Shown: positions 50,380 through 59,260 of the stretch, in pieces | How the letters are laid out: each line of letters begins with the position of its first letter | Numbering within the stretch: the first letter of the stretch is position 1 | Source of the DNA: an uncultured Pelagibacteraceae bacterium | Lineage (GTDB): Bacteria > Pseudomonadota > Alphaproteobacteria > Pelagibacterales > Pelagibacteraceae | Direction: 5' to 3' | Length of the DNA: 64,000 nt | NCBI GenBank assembly: GCA_902555535.1 | Contig: CACDTB010000003.1 | Location: forward strand, 1 to 64,000 | Position numbers and translations under genes: made by a program | The notes under the pieces: generated by a model | Told to the model about the DNA's origin: nothing | Databases searched by the model: none | What the model saw: only the letters and a program-made list of their open reading frames with translations

Positions 50380-50835
50380 TTAATTTTTAGTTTCAGCTAT
50401 AGTTGTTTCTATTGCGGCTCTGATTTCGTTACAAAAATTTAAATCATCACCTATAAAAGTTCCTTTAAAGAAACTTTTATTTATAACACCATTAACTCTC
50501 ATAAAATCCATATAATCTTTAGTCAAGGTATCTACATCAAAAAAATATTTTTTTTCAGCATCCTGTTGTGAAATATTATCGATCTTCATCAAAACTAGCA
50601 CACCAAAAGGATATAAATAATTTGCTGATTTATAAAATTCTTCTGCTAAATCTTTGTGTTCAGTTTTAATTAATTCCGTTACGGCAGAATTTATAGATAC
50701 ACATCCTTTTATTATCTTATAAGTTAATTTGTCATCTTCTAGTATCTCTTGTAAATTGTAGAAACCTAATCTTTCTATTTTTTCAGCTGATAATGTTGTG
50801 GTTAATAAAAAAAAGATAATTAATATTTTTCTCAT
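50380..50835 (-). CDS. Hypothetical exported protein
   Basis: 151 aa with a signal peptide (RKILIIFFLLTTTLSA). Mature part is mainly helical with two Cys (C45 and about C136) likely to be disulfide-bonded, and the segment LAEEFYKSANYLYPFGVLVLMK. Function unknown. It ends 1 bp before the class II aldolase stop, so both probably share a transcript. Confidence 0.65.
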   Translation of the reverse strand: MRKILIIFFLLTTTLSAEKIERLGFYNLQEILEDDKLTYKIIKGCVSINSAVTELIKTEHKDLAEEFYKSANYLYPFGVLVLMKIDNISQQDAEKKYFFDVDTLTKDYMDFMRVNGVINKSFFKGTFIGDDLNFCNEIRAAIETTIAETKN

Positions 50836-50836
50836 A

Positions 50837-51562
50837 TTAATTCCTATAACTTGTATCTTCCATATCTAGTATTTTTTTTATTTCATTAAAATATTGTTCA
50901 CCCATGTTTACAGGATAATTCTCCCATTCTTGAGCAGTTTTTTCTGCAATTTTTGAGTCAATAATATTTAATTCTTCATTTGTTGATAATGCTGTTAAAT
51001 AAGTTTCACAGGCTTTTTCAAAGTAATATAATTTATCAAAAGCTTCAGCTACAGTTTGTCCAACAGTCAATATTCCATGATTTGCTAAAAGTAGCATTGA
51101 ATTATTTCCAATAGCTGAGGCCATTTTACTAGACTCTTCCTCAAAACCAAGACCTCCAAATTCATTATAAATGGAAACTCTGTTATAGAATCTCATAGTA
51201 TTTTGATCTATTGGTTTTAAAGTAGGATCTTTTAAAGCTGATAAAGCTGTTGCGTACTTTGAATGTACATGAAGAATACACCGTGCATGGGGAACTTTTT
51301 TATGAATTGTACCGTGAATATTAAGAGCAGTTGGATCAACTATTTCAGGTTTATTTTTTAAATCTTTAAAATCATCTTGTTTTACTAAAACTAAATCACT
51401 CGCTTTAATTTTACTAAAATGTAATCCAGATCCATTGACATAAAAATCGTTTGAATTGGGAAGACAAACACTAAAATGATTGGCAATTCCCTCATTCATA
51501 TTTAATTTTGCAGTCCACCTAAATGCTGCAGCTAAGTCATGTTTTAATTCATTTATTTTCAT
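50837..51562 (-). CDS. Class II aldolase/adducin family protein
   Basis: 241 aa from the ATG at 51562 (a TTG at 51571 is the alternative). Metal-binding His pair in CILHVHSKYATAL (HxH) and the later ANHGILTVG His; the N-terminal NEGIANHFSVCLP and the PTALNIHGTIHKKVPHARC block are typical of the family. Zinc aldolases of this group cleave phosphorylated or free hydroxyketones; the group also has decarboxylases and hydrolases. Divergent from the BKACE gene across 34 bp, so the two may share control. Confidence 0.85.
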   Translation of the reverse strand: MKINELKHDLAAAFRWTAKLNMNEGIANHFSVCLPNSNDFYVNGSGLHFSKIKASDLVLVKQDDFKDLKNKPEIVDPTALNIHGTIHKKVPHARCILHVHSKYATALSALKDPTLKPIDQNTMRFYNRVSIYNEFGGLGFEEESSKMASAIGNNSMLLLANHGILTVGQTVAEAFDKLYYFEKACETYLTALSTNEELNIIDSKIAEKTAQEWENYPVNMGEQYFNEIKKILDMEDTSYRN

Positions 51563-51596
51563 TTTTATCAATCTAGAGTATATTTTTAATTATCAA

Positions 51597-52484
51597 ATGA
51601 ACAATAAAGTATTTATATCTTGTGCTGTTACTGGATCAGGAGATACAGCAAGTAAGCATCCAGATTTACCAAAAACACCTGAACAAATTGCTACAGCATC
51701 AATTGAAGCTGCAAAAGCAGGAGCAGCTATAGCACATATACATGTAAGAGAAGAAGATGGAACGCCAAGTAGAAGATTAGAATTATATAAAGAGGTTGTG
51801 GATAGGGTTCGCTCAAGTGATACAGATGTAATTCTAAATTTAACAACTGGTATGGGTGGCGATTTAGATATAGGCCAAGGTAAAAATCCTTTAGAATTTG
51901 GACCTTTGACTGATATGGCAAATGTAATGGAAAGAATTGCAAACGCAGAACAATTTTTACCTGAAATATGCACTTTAGATTGTGGAACTTTAAATTTTGG
52001 TGACAGTTCAGTTATAACTGTCAACACACCTAACGATTTAAGAAAGGCTGCAAAACGATTAAAAGAAATTAAAGTAAAACCAGAAATAGAAGCATTTGAT
52101 CTAGGGAATATGTGGTTTGGTGCACAACTATATAAAGAAGGTTTACTTGATGATCCGCCAATGTTTCAAATGTGTTTAGGAATTCCTTGGGGCGCACCTG
52201 CAACTCCACTAGCAATGCAAGCAATGAAAGACATTATGCCAAAAGAAGGTGTGTGGTCGGGCTTTGCAATTTCAAAAAATGAAATGCCATTTGTTGCGCA
52301 AACTGTAATAATGGGAGGTAACCCTAGAGTAGGTCTAGAAGATAATTTGTATTTATCTAAAGGAAAATTGGCAACAAATGCTCAATTAGTTGAAAAAGCA
52401 ATCAGAATTGTTGAAGACCTAGGTGTCTCAACAATGACCCCAGCGGAAACAAGAGAGAAATTAAAACTTGTTAAACACAAGTAA
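51597..52484 (+). CDS. 3-keto acid cleavage family enzyme (BKACE, DUF849), dehydrocarnitine cleavage candidate
   Basis: 295 aa from the ATG at 51597; the frame is open upstream to 51480 but that part is a low-complexity extension. Zinc ligands H47 and H49 (AHIHVRE), the HPDLPKTPEQIA block, and C-terminal GGNPRVGLEDNLYLSKGKLATNAQLV with the family's VGLEDN motif. BKACE enzymes condense a beta-keto acid with acetyl-CoA; the CdhC subgroup converts 3-dehydrocarnitine to betainyl-CoA plus acetoacetate. The following gene looks like carnitine dehydrogenase and overlaps by TAATG, so the carnitine role is well supported by context. Confidence 0.88.
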   Translation: MNNKVFISCAVTGSGDTASKHPDLPKTPEQIATASIEAAKAGAAIAHIHVREEDGTPSRRLELYKEVVDRVRSSDTDVILNLTTGMGGDLDIGQGKNPLEFGPLTDMANVMERIANAEQFLPEICTLDCGTLNFGDSSVITVNTPNDLRKAAKRLKEIKVKPEIEAFDLGNMWFGAQLYKEGLLDDPPMFQMCLGIPWGAPATPLAMQAMKDIMPKEGVWSGFAISKNEMPFVAQTVIMGGNPRVGLEDNLYLSKGKLATNAQLVEKAIRIVEDLGVSTMTPAETREKLKLVKHK

Positions 52485-53425
52485 TGTCGAGTATTAAAAA
52501 AGTTGCAATAATTGGTACTGGTGTAATTGGAGCAGGGTGGATTATCCGTTGTTTAGCTCATGACAAGATTGTTTATGCATACGATAAAGATATTAAGTTA
52601 AAAAAAAATTTAATATCAGAAATAAAAAGAACTTGGCCATTTGTAAAAAAACTTTTTAATAAAAAAAAAATAAATCTAAAAAATTTTCATTTTTTCACCT
52701 CAATACAAAAAACACTTAAAGATGCAGATTTTATTCAAGAATGTGCAACAGAAAATTATTTTTTAAAAACTAAATTGATGAGTATTATTGGAAAATTCGC
52801 AAAATCTAGCTCAATAATTGCTTCAAGTTCATCTGGTTTATTGCCAACAAGAATTTATTCAAAATGCAAAAATCCAGAGAGAGGTATAATTGGACACCCT
52901 TTCAATCCTGTATATCTTTTACCTGCTGTAGAAATTGTTCCAGGTAAAAAAACCTTGAGAAAAAATTTAAATTTGGCTGAAAAATTTTATAAATCAATTT
53001 CAATGAATCCAATTATTTTAAAAAATGAATTACCTGGATATTTGTCTGACAGATTACAGGAAGCTTTGTGGAGAGAGGGGCTTCATATTATAAATGATGG
53101 ATATGCAACTACAGAAGAATTAGATAGAGCAATTGAAGATGGTCCAGGATTAAGATGGTCATTAATGGGGACGTTTTTAACTTTTCATCTTGCTGGTGGA
53201 AAAACAGGAATGAAACACATGCTTGAGCAATTTGGTCCTGCCTTAAAATTACCATGGACTAAACTAAAAGCACCAAAACTTACAAAAAAACTATCATTAA
53301 GACTTATTTCGGGAACAAAGAAACAAGCAAAAGGAAAATCAATTATAAAGATATCAAATATAAGAGATCAATACTTAGTGGATCTACAAAAAATTAGAAA
53401 AAAGTACGAAAAAAAACTTAGATAA
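52484..53425 (+). CDS. 3-hydroxyacyl-CoA dehydrogenase family protein, L-carnitine dehydrogenase-like
   Basis: 313 aa. Rossmann motif IGTGVIGAGWIIRCLAHD at residues 10-27, then ASSSSGLLPTRI and GIIGHPFNPVYLLPAVEIVPG (about 129-149) containing the catalytic His of the family, and LPGYLSDRLQEALWREGLHIINDG in the helical domain. Oxidises L-carnitine to 3-dehydrocarnitine with NAD+, which the BKACE gene upstream would process. Ends 1 bp before the stop of the convergent SDR gene. Some members of this family are lambda-crystallin-like gulonate dehydrogenases, so biochemical proof is not implied by the fold alone. Confidence 0.82.
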   Translation: MSSIKKVAIIGTGVIGAGWIIRCLAHDKIVYAYDKDIKLKKNLISEIKRTWPFVKKLFNKKKINLKNFHFFTSIQKTLKDADFIQECATENYFLKTKLMSIIGKFAKSSSIIASSSSGLLPTRIYSKCKNPERGIIGHPFNPVYLLPAVEIVPGKKTLRKNLNLAEKFYKSISMNPIILKNELPGYLSDRLQEALWREGLHIINDGYATTEELDRAIEDGPGLRWSLMGTFLTFHLAGGKTGMKHMLEQFGPALKLPWTKLKAPKLTKKLSLRLISGTKKQAKGKSIIKISNIRDQYLVDLQKIRKKYEKKLR

Positions 53426-53426
53426 A

Positions 53427-54215
53427 TTAATCATTTCTCTCCGTATTACCGTCAACAGAAATCACTTGTCCTGAAACCTTACTTGAATCATCTGAAATTA
53501 AAAAAGCACACATCATTCCAATATCTTCCTCAAAAATCCATTTTTTCATCGAGCTCATTGAAATAAAATCTTTTTCTATTTTTTTAGATGAAACTTTAGT
53601 AAATTTTGCTTTATCTCTTATTACTCTTTTCATTCTCTCACCTTTTATTGAACCAGGGCATACTGCGTTAACTCTTATATTGAATTTTCCAAGTTCCATA
53701 GCGAGTGTTTTGGTAATTCCAATAATTGCCCATTTACTAGCAGCATAAGGAGATCTTAAAGGAAAACCTAGTATTCCAGCAGTTGATGAAATATTTATTA
53801 TTGAACCATTTTTAGATTTTTTTATTAGAGGTATAGCTTTTTTAGTAAAATAAAAATGACTATTAATATCTACTTGAATAGTTCTTTCCCAGTCTTCAGA
53901 TTTTAATTTTTCTAGAGATCCAGTGGGTCCAGCAATTCCAACATTATTTATTAAAGCATCAATTTTTTTTGTTTTCTTACTTATTTTTTTAAATAAATCT
54001 ATTACTTGACCTTCTTCTGAAGCATCACAATAGAATGTAAATAGTTTCTTATTTTTAAGAGGATGTTTGTTTAGTTTATTTAAGGATTTATTATCAATAT
54101 CACAAAGGTAAACGTATGCTCCACGAGAAAGACAAACCTTAGCTGTTGCTAAACCTATTCCAGATGCACCTGCAGAAATAATAATTTTTTTATTTTTTAA
54201 TGATTTGTTAACCAT
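53427..54215 (-). CDS. Short-chain dehydrogenase/reductase
   Basis: 262 aa. Cofactor motif GASGIGLAT (16-24), NNVG (90-93), catalytic S143 or S144, Y157 and K161 (YAASK), and PGSIKGERM for the cofactor-binding loop. Acidic D39 at the end of strand 2 favours NAD+. Last gene of the ProXWV operon, 3 bp after the ATPase. It oxidises an alcohol or reduces a ketone of the substrate family imported by that system; no closer assignment. Confidence 0.85.
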   Translation of the reverse strand: MVNKSLKNKKIIISAGASGIGLATAKVCLSRGAYVYLCDIDNKSLNKLNKHPLKNKKLFTFYCDASEEGQVIDLFKKISKKTKKIDALINNVGIAGPTGSLEKLKSEDWERTIQVDINSHFYFTKKAIPLIKKSKNGSIINISSTAGILGFPLRSPYAASKWAIIGITKTLAMELGKFNIRVNAVCPGSIKGERMKRVIRDKAKFTKVSSKKIEKDFISMSSMKKWIFEEDIGMMCAFLISDDSSKVSGQVISVDGNTERND

Positions 54216-54218
54216 TAA

Positions 54219-55244
54219 TTATGATTTTGTTAATGATGTCTGTAATTCTTTATTAGATATATAACCTTTAACATTTCCACTTTTATCAACCACTTCACAA
54301 TTAGAATTCGAGCATACAATTTGAGGTAAAAATTCCTCAATAAATTGATCTTCATTAACTTTTATTAAATTAGATTTATCTATATCGTTAGATTCATTAA
54401 CACTCTTCATTATAATTTTAGCTTTAATTACTTTTGCTCTATTAACATCTTTTACAAATGCCTTAACATAATCATCAGCCGGATTCATTATAATGTCTAC
54501 TGGTGTTCCAACTTGAACAAGTTTACCAGCATTTAATATTCCAATGTGATCACCAAGTCTTAAAGACTCATCTAAATCATGAGTAATAAATACGATTGTT
54601 TTTTTTAATTCTGATTGAAGATCTAGTAGTTGTTTTTGCATATCACTTCTAATTAAAGGATCTAAAGCACTAAAAGCTTCATCCATTAACATGATATCAC
54701 TATCAGTAGCAAGTGCTCTTGCTAAACCAACTCTTTGTTGCATTCCCCCTGATAATTGATTTGGGAATTGATTTTCAAAACCACTTAAACCAACCGCTTC
54801 AATTTTTTCCATTGCGATCTTGTTTATTTCTTCCAATGGTTTCCCTTGCATTTCTAATCCATACCCAACATTTTGAATAACCGTTTTATGTGGAAATAAA
54901 CCAAACCTTTGAAAAACCATACTCATCTTGTGTCTTCTAAAATCTATTAATTGTTCTTTGTTGAAAGACATAACATTATTTCCTTCAACGATTATTTCAC
55001 CGTCAGTAGGATCGATTAATCTATTTAAATGTCTAATTAGAGTTGATTTTCCTGAGCCAGACAAACCCATACAAACAAAAGTTTCACCTTCTTCTATTTT
55101 TAATGAAACATTATCAAGACCAACTGTATGACCAGTTTGTTCTAATACCTCCTCTTTATTTGCACCGTCCTTTACCATTGGCATAACTGACAGAGGATTG
55201 TTACCAAAGATTTTATAAACATTATTAATCTCAATTTTAGACAT
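54219..55244 (-). CDS. proV: Glycine betaine/carnitine-type ABC transporter ATP-binding protein (ProV-like)
   Basis: 341 aa. Walker A GLSGSGKST (60-68), signature LSGGMQQR, Walker B IMLMDEAFSALDP and the H-loop ITHDLDE. N-terminal leader of about 40 residues before the core is typical of ProV/OpuAA. The C-terminal 70 residues (VVDKSGNVKGYISNKELQ) are a shortened CBS-like tail, only about half of the usual tandem CBS. ATG overlaps the permease stop by 1 bp. Confidence 0.88.
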   Translation of the reverse strand: MSKIEINNVYKIFGNNPLSVMPMVKDGANKEEVLEQTGHTVGLDNVSLKIEEGETFVCMGLSGSGKSTLIRHLNRLIDPTDGEIIVEGNNVMSFNKEQLIDFRRHKMSMVFQRFGLFPHKTVIQNVGYGLEMQGKPLEEINKIAMEKIEAVGLSGFENQFPNQLSGGMQQRVGLARALATDSDIMLMDEAFSALDPLIRSDMQKQLLDLQSELKKTIVFITHDLDESLRLGDHIGILNAGKLVQVGTPVDIIMNPADDYVKAFVKDVNRAKVIKAKIIMKSVNESNDIDKSNLIKVNEDQFIEEFLPQIVCSNSNCEVVDKSGNVKGYISNKELQTSLTKS

Positions 55245-56275
55245 TATTTACCTTTCTTTGTATTTGGCGCTGTTCTTTCTTGTAATGTTTCTCCATAAGA
55301 TTGAGTTATCCTATCAAGAACTATAGCCAAAAGTACAATTGCAATTCCTGCTTCAGCAGCCCTTCCTACATTTAATTGTTGAAGACCAAGTAAAACTTCA
55401 TCTCCCAAGCCTCTAGTACCTATCATCGATGCAATAACAACCATCGCTAATGCCATCATTGTACACTGATTAATTCCTTGCATAATATTTGGCAAAGCTA
55501 ATGGCATTTGTACACCCCAAAGCTTTTGTTTTTTACTTGCACCAAATGCATCTGCAGCTTCAATAACCTCAGTATCAACAAGCCTAATTCCTAAATCTGT
55601 TAGTCTAACTAGAGGAGGAACCGCATAAATAAATGTGGCTATAATTGCTGGAACAGCACCTAAGCCAAATAACATAATACCTGGAATTAGGTAACAGAAA
55701 CTTGGAATAGTTTGCATTAAATCTAAAACTGGCAAAATTACATTTCTTGTTCTTACGCTTCTTGCCATTGCTATTCCCAATGGAATGCCTGCAACAACAC
55801 AAAGAAATATTCCAATTAACATTATCGCAGTTGTTTCAATTGCTTTTTGCCAAAATATTGGGTGAAGAAATCCTATAAAAAAAGTACAAAATCCTACAAA
55901 TACTGTTGTTCCAATTTTTCTACCACTTGCAAAATAAGTTAGAACTACCACACCAAGTATAACCAATGGCCATGGAGCTTGAATTAAAAAGTTTTTTACT
56001 AACATCAACATATACAAAAGAACATTATTAATAGCTTCAAATATGTATCCATATTTTTCATTAAGTGTTTTAAAACCAACGTTAATCCAATTCATTAATG
56101 GTAAATCTAACCACTTTGGCCATTTACCTCCTAACCAAGAAAAATCGTTTAATAATTCTCCAATATTATCTGGTTTTCTTTTTGATTGAGAATAGCTGGT
56201 TATTAATAACCATACAAAAATAACCAACAAACCAATATTAAAAATTATTTTTTTATTTTTCTTTAATGCTTCCAT
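55244..56275 (-). CDS. proW: Glycine betaine/carnitine-type ABC transporter permease (ProW-like)
   Basis: 343-aa permease with an extra N-terminal helix, as in ProW. The core contains the EAA loop TEVIEAADAFGASKKQKLWGVQMPLALPNIMQGINQ (about 235-270) followed by MALAMVVIASMIGTRGLGDEVLLGLQQLN. Middle gene of proXWV. It begins 64 bp after the binding-protein gene; that gap contains a stable hairpin that may reduce expression of proWV relative to proX. Confidence 0.88.
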   Translation of the reverse strand: MEALKKNKKIIFNIGLLVIFVWLLITSYSQSKRKPDNIGELLNDFSWLGGKWPKWLDLPLMNWINVGFKTLNEKYGYIFEAINNVLLYMLMLVKNFLIQAPWPLVILGVVVLTYFASGRKIGTTVFVGFCTFFIGFLHPIFWQKAIETTAIMLIGIFLCVVAGIPLGIAMARSVRTRNVILPVLDLMQTIPSFCYLIPGIMLFGLGAVPAIIATFIYAVPPLVRLTDLGIRLVDTEVIEAADAFGASKKQKLWGVQMPLALPNIMQGINQCTMMALAMVVIASMIGTRGLGDEVLLGLQQLNVGRAAEAGIAIVLLAIVLDRITQSYGETLQERTAPNTKKGK

Positions 56276-56294
56276 AATTTATTTTTTACTTACA

Positions 56295-56318
56295 GAAAGA
56301 GCCCCGAAGGGCTCTTTC
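56295..56318 (-). other. Intercistronic hairpin with UUCG tetraloop after proX
   Basis: GAAAGAGCCC (56295-56304) and GGGCTCTTTC (56309-56318) make a perfect 10-bp stem. On the transcribed minus strand the loop is UUCG closed by C-G, an exceptionally stable tetraloop. It lies 21 bp after the proX stop and has no U-tract, so partial termination or 3' end protection of proX mRNA is likely. Confidence 0.75.
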
Positions 56319-56339
56319 ATAATTATTTAATATATTGGA

Positions 56340-57356
56340 TTATAGAGCGGCGCTAACTTTTTTAGCAACGTCTGCTGGTACCCAATCTTTCCACATGCTT
56401 TCATTTTTTAAGAAGTGCATCGCAGTAAGTTCCATATCACCATCTGACTCATCTTCATAAAAAGCTAACATTTTGTTAACTGTAGCTGTTGGAATAGTAT
56501 ATTTCTTTAAGAAATCAGTTTCTTTAGGATTAGCTTTCGCCCAATCAGTTAAAACAGATTTTGTCAAAGCCATATCTCTATATTCACATGCGCAGCTTTT
56601 CTTGTAAGCATCTGGTCCGTTTGCTTTAATATCTTCAACAACAGCGGACATAGAATTCCAACAATCAGAATCAAATTTTGGTTCTGAAAGTCTAACAAGG
56701 TCAACTTTACCCATTAGACCAGTTGGTGCCCAGTAATATGTAAAGATTGGTTTTTTCTTAGCAAAAGCTCCTGCAATAGCAGCATCTAATGCTCCACCTG
56801 AACCCGGGTCAAAGTTAGTATAGTACTTATCTAAACCATACTCTATTTGTTTAACCAAGTTAACAGTATAACAAGTCCAACCTGAAATACAGCTAGTCAT
56901 TCTTCCTTTTGAAGGATCTTCTGGATCTTTAAATAAAGCTGCAATTTTTGGATCTTTCATATCATCAACTGATTTCAAATTGTATTTATCAGCTGTTGCT
57001 TTATCTACATAGAATGCTTGTTGAGAGTCTGGTGTGTTAACTCCAATATTAATAATAGTGCCAGCCTTTTCATGTGGCTCGTAATTAGCAATAATGTTGT
57101 CATACCAAACTTCAGTAATAACATCTAATTGACCGTCGTAATGAGCAGCCATTATTGGGGTAGTACTTCCTTTAGTTACAGAAACTTCACACCCGTATCC
57201 TTTTTCAAGGATGAAGGTAGTGATAGCTGTATGGATGTTTGCACTACTCCAGTCAAAATCTCCCAATCTTGCCTTACAATCACCAGCGTTTGCATTACTT
57301 ACAATCAAAGATGACAGTAGGAAAATTGAGATTGTTAATCTCTTTAAAAACTTCAT
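56340..57356 (-). CDS. proX: Glycine betaine/choline/carnitine-type substrate-binding protein (ProX-like)
   Basis: 338 aa. Signal peptide 1-24 (KFLKRLTISIFLLSSLIVSNANA), then an OpuAC-family periplasmic type II binding fold: DFDWSSANIHTAITTFILEKGYGCEV, DVITEVWYDN, DSQQAFYVDKATA, FTYYWAPTGLMGK. Conserved Trp and Tyr (VWYDN, YYWAP) would supply an aromatic box for a quaternary ammonium group. First gene of the proXWV-SDR operon, divergent from the gamma-butyrobetaine hydroxylase-like gene over a 131-bp promoter region. Choice between betaine, choline, carnitine and butyrobetaine cannot be made; context favours carnitine or butyrobetaine. Confidence 0.88.
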   Translation of the reverse strand: MKFLKRLTISIFLLSSLIVSNANAGDCKARLGDFDWSSANIHTAITTFILEKGYGCEVSVTKGSTTPIMAAHYDGQLDVITEVWYDNIIANYEPHEKAGTIINIGVNTPDSQQAFYVDKATADKYNLKSVDDMKDPKIAALFKDPEDPSKGRMTSCISGWTCYTVNLVKQIEYGLDKYYTNFDPGSGGALDAAIAGAFAKKKPIFTYYWAPTGLMGKVDLVRLSEPKFDSDCWNSMSAVVEDIKANGPDAYKKSCACEYRDMALTKSVLTDWAKANPKETDFLKKYTIPTATVNKMLAFYEDESDGDMELTAMHFLKNESMWKDWVPADVAKKVSAAL

Positions 57357-57487
57357 TAAATTATCTCCTTAAGGTTAAGTTTTAATATCGAGATTTAATA
57401 ATGAATGTAGATAAAAAACAAGCTTTGAATTATGAATACAACTATTAATTGAGTTGATTTGATTACTCTTTTATATAAAAATTAACT

Positions 57488-58618
57488 GTGAGCTCAATTT
57501 CTAAACTAGAAAAAAATTCAACATATTTAAAAGTTATTTGGAATGATGGTGAAGAAAGTAAGTTTAATTACCTTTGGCTAAGAGATAATTGTCCAACTGC
57601 TCATGATAAAAACTCGAGACATAGAATGTTTAATATTTTGGAAGTCTCACAAAACATTAATCCCACAAAATATTCTATAAGTTCAGATGGAAAATTAGAA
57701 ATTGAATGGAGCGAAGGAGATCACACAAGTTATTACGATCCTAAATGGTTAAGAGAAAACTGTTATACTTTAAAAAATAAGCAAAAGTATGTTTCTCCTT
57801 ATAAACTTTGGGATAATTCACTAGAAAAAAACTTAGAATCGATTCAAATTGATCATGATGAAATTGTAAATTCTGACAAAGGATTGATTAAATGGTTAGA
57901 GCTTCTACATTATACTGGAATAGCCATTGTTAAAAATGCTCCAGTAGAAAAAAATTCTGCATTAAAAGTTTTAAACCGTATAAGTCATACTCGAGAAACT
58001 TTTTTTAAAACACCTTTTGAAGTAATTAATATTCCAAAACCAAATAATTCTGCATATACAGCGCACGCCTTAAGAAATCATATGGATTTGCCTTGGTTTG
58101 AAAATCCACCTGGTTATCAATTTTTACACTGTTTAATAAACTCAGCGAAGGGTGGCGACTCATCAGCTGTAGATGCATTTGCTGTGGCAGATTATTTAAA
58201 AAATAACGAAAAAGATACTTTTGATATATTGGTAAACACTCCACTTAAATTTAGAGATAAAGACTACACTCAAGAAGCAGTACGAAGTGTACATGGTACA
58301 GCAATATCACTTACTAAGGACGGAGATTACAATGATATTCGTTATAGCATTGCAACATTAGATGCTCTTGATTGCCATCCGGATATAATGGACTCAGTTT
58401 ACAAAGCTCATCATCGATTTGGAAATTTATTACATGACTCTAAATTTCAAATTAATTTCAGATTAGAGCCAGGTGATATTTTTTCATTTAACAATAGAAG
58501 ATTACTTCATGGAAGAACAGAATTTGATCCAAACTCAGGACACAGGCATCTTCAAGGTTATTATATGGATAGAGATGAAATAATTGGAAGATTAAATTAT
58601 CTTAAGCAACAATTATAA
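57488..58618 (+). CDS. Gamma-butyrobetaine hydroxylase-like Fe(II)/2-oxoglutarate dioxygenase
   Basis: 376 aa, GTG start. N-terminal GBBH-like domain (about 13-100) with WNDGEESKFNYLWLRDNCP; the catalytic domain has H198 and D200 (NHMD), H341 (LLHGR) and R353, with the family's GYQFLHCL segment. Human and Pseudomonas enzymes carry three Cys and a His for zinc in the first domain; here only C35 of these remains, and THD/RHR follow instead. The reaction is hydroxylation of gamma-butyrobetaine to L-carnitine; trimethyllysine or TMAEP hydroxylases (TmpA) are close relatives. Divergent from proX. Stop overlaps the convergent GDPD gene. Confidence 0.83.
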   Translation: MSSISKLEKNSTYLKVIWNDGEESKFNYLWLRDNCPTAHDKNSRHRMFNILEVSQNINPTKYSISSDGKLEIEWSEGDHTSYYDPKWLRENCYTLKNKQKYVSPYKLWDNSLEKNLESIQIDHDEIVNSDKGLIKWLELLHYTGIAIVKNAPVEKNSALKVLNRISHTRETFFKTPFEVINIPKPNNSAYTAHALRNHMDLPWFENPPGYQFLHCLINSAKGGDSSAVDAFAVADYLKNNEKDTFDILVNTPLKFRDKDYTQEAVRSVHGTAISLTKDGDYNDIRYSIATLDALDCHPDIMDSVYKAHHRFGNLLHDSKFQINFRLEPGDIFSFNNRRLLHGRTEFDPNSGHRHLQGYYMDRDEIIGRLNYLKQQL

Positions 58619-59254
58619 GTTTTCGAATATTAGATTATTTTTTTTATTATATTTTTTGAATTCAGAATTATTTTTAATTGTATAAAAATATTTTTTAATC
58701 TTTAGGTTCTGAATTTTGTTGTTTTTGATGTATGATTTATCAAGAATTAAGTAATCTATATTTTTAATTATTGATTTTTTTACTATCGATTTCACTGTTG
58801 TTGGTGGTGAAAAAGACAAACCCACTTTTATTTTTTTATTTAGTTTTAAAAGATTAAAAATATTTTGATGTTTAAAGGAAATAAAAACACATTTTGAATA
58901 TTTAGATGTTTCATTAATTAGTTTTTTAAGCAATTTTGTTGAAAATTTCGGCTTAATTTCAATAAATAAATAGAATTTATTTTTTGATATCTTTAATAAA
59001 TCTTGGAGTAGAGGAATTGTTTTATTTTGTTTGAGACTTATTTCTTTTAACTTTTGATAATTTAAGTTTTTAACACTTTGTTTTTTTTTGAAAATTCTTG
59101 TTAAAGTAAAGTCGTGATAACAGACAAATATATTATCTTTAGTTGCATGTATATCGGTTTCTATTCCAAATCCTTTTTTAAATGATTGTTTAAATGAATT
59201 TAAAAGGTTTTCTTTATATTTTTTGTTTACAATCCCACGATGGATTAAATGCAT
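58613..59254 (-). CDS. Glycerophosphodiester phosphodiesterase family protein
   Basis: 213 aa, short for the family (about 240-250). Catalytic residues H5-R6 (HRG), E32 and D34 (ETDIHAT), H47-D48 (CYHD) are all in place, and FIEIKPK gives the second acidic motif. Cleaves glycerophosphodiesters to glycerol 3-phosphate and an alcohol such as choline, which fits a betaine-oriented neighbourhood. No signal peptide. 6 bp after the aldehyde dehydrogenase gene. Confidence 0.85.
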   Translation of the reverse strand: MHLIHRGIVNKKYKENLLNSFKQSFKKGFGIETDIHATKDNIFVCYHDFTLTRIFKKKQSVKNLNYQKLKEISLKQNKTIPLLQDLLKISKNKFYLFIEIKPKFSTKLLKKLINETSKYSKCVFISFKHQNIFNLLKLNKKIKVGLSFSPPTTVKSIVKKSIIKNIDYLILDKSYIKNNKIQNLKIKKYFYTIKNNSEFKKYNKKNNLIFENL

Positions 59255-59260
59255 AAATTT

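Noticed and set aside
51480-51596. 39-residue N-terminal extension of the BKACE frame
   Set aside because: The extension is low-complexity, overlaps the divergent aldolase gene and is followed by ATG at 51597, which starts exactly at the family's conserved NKVFISCAVTG.
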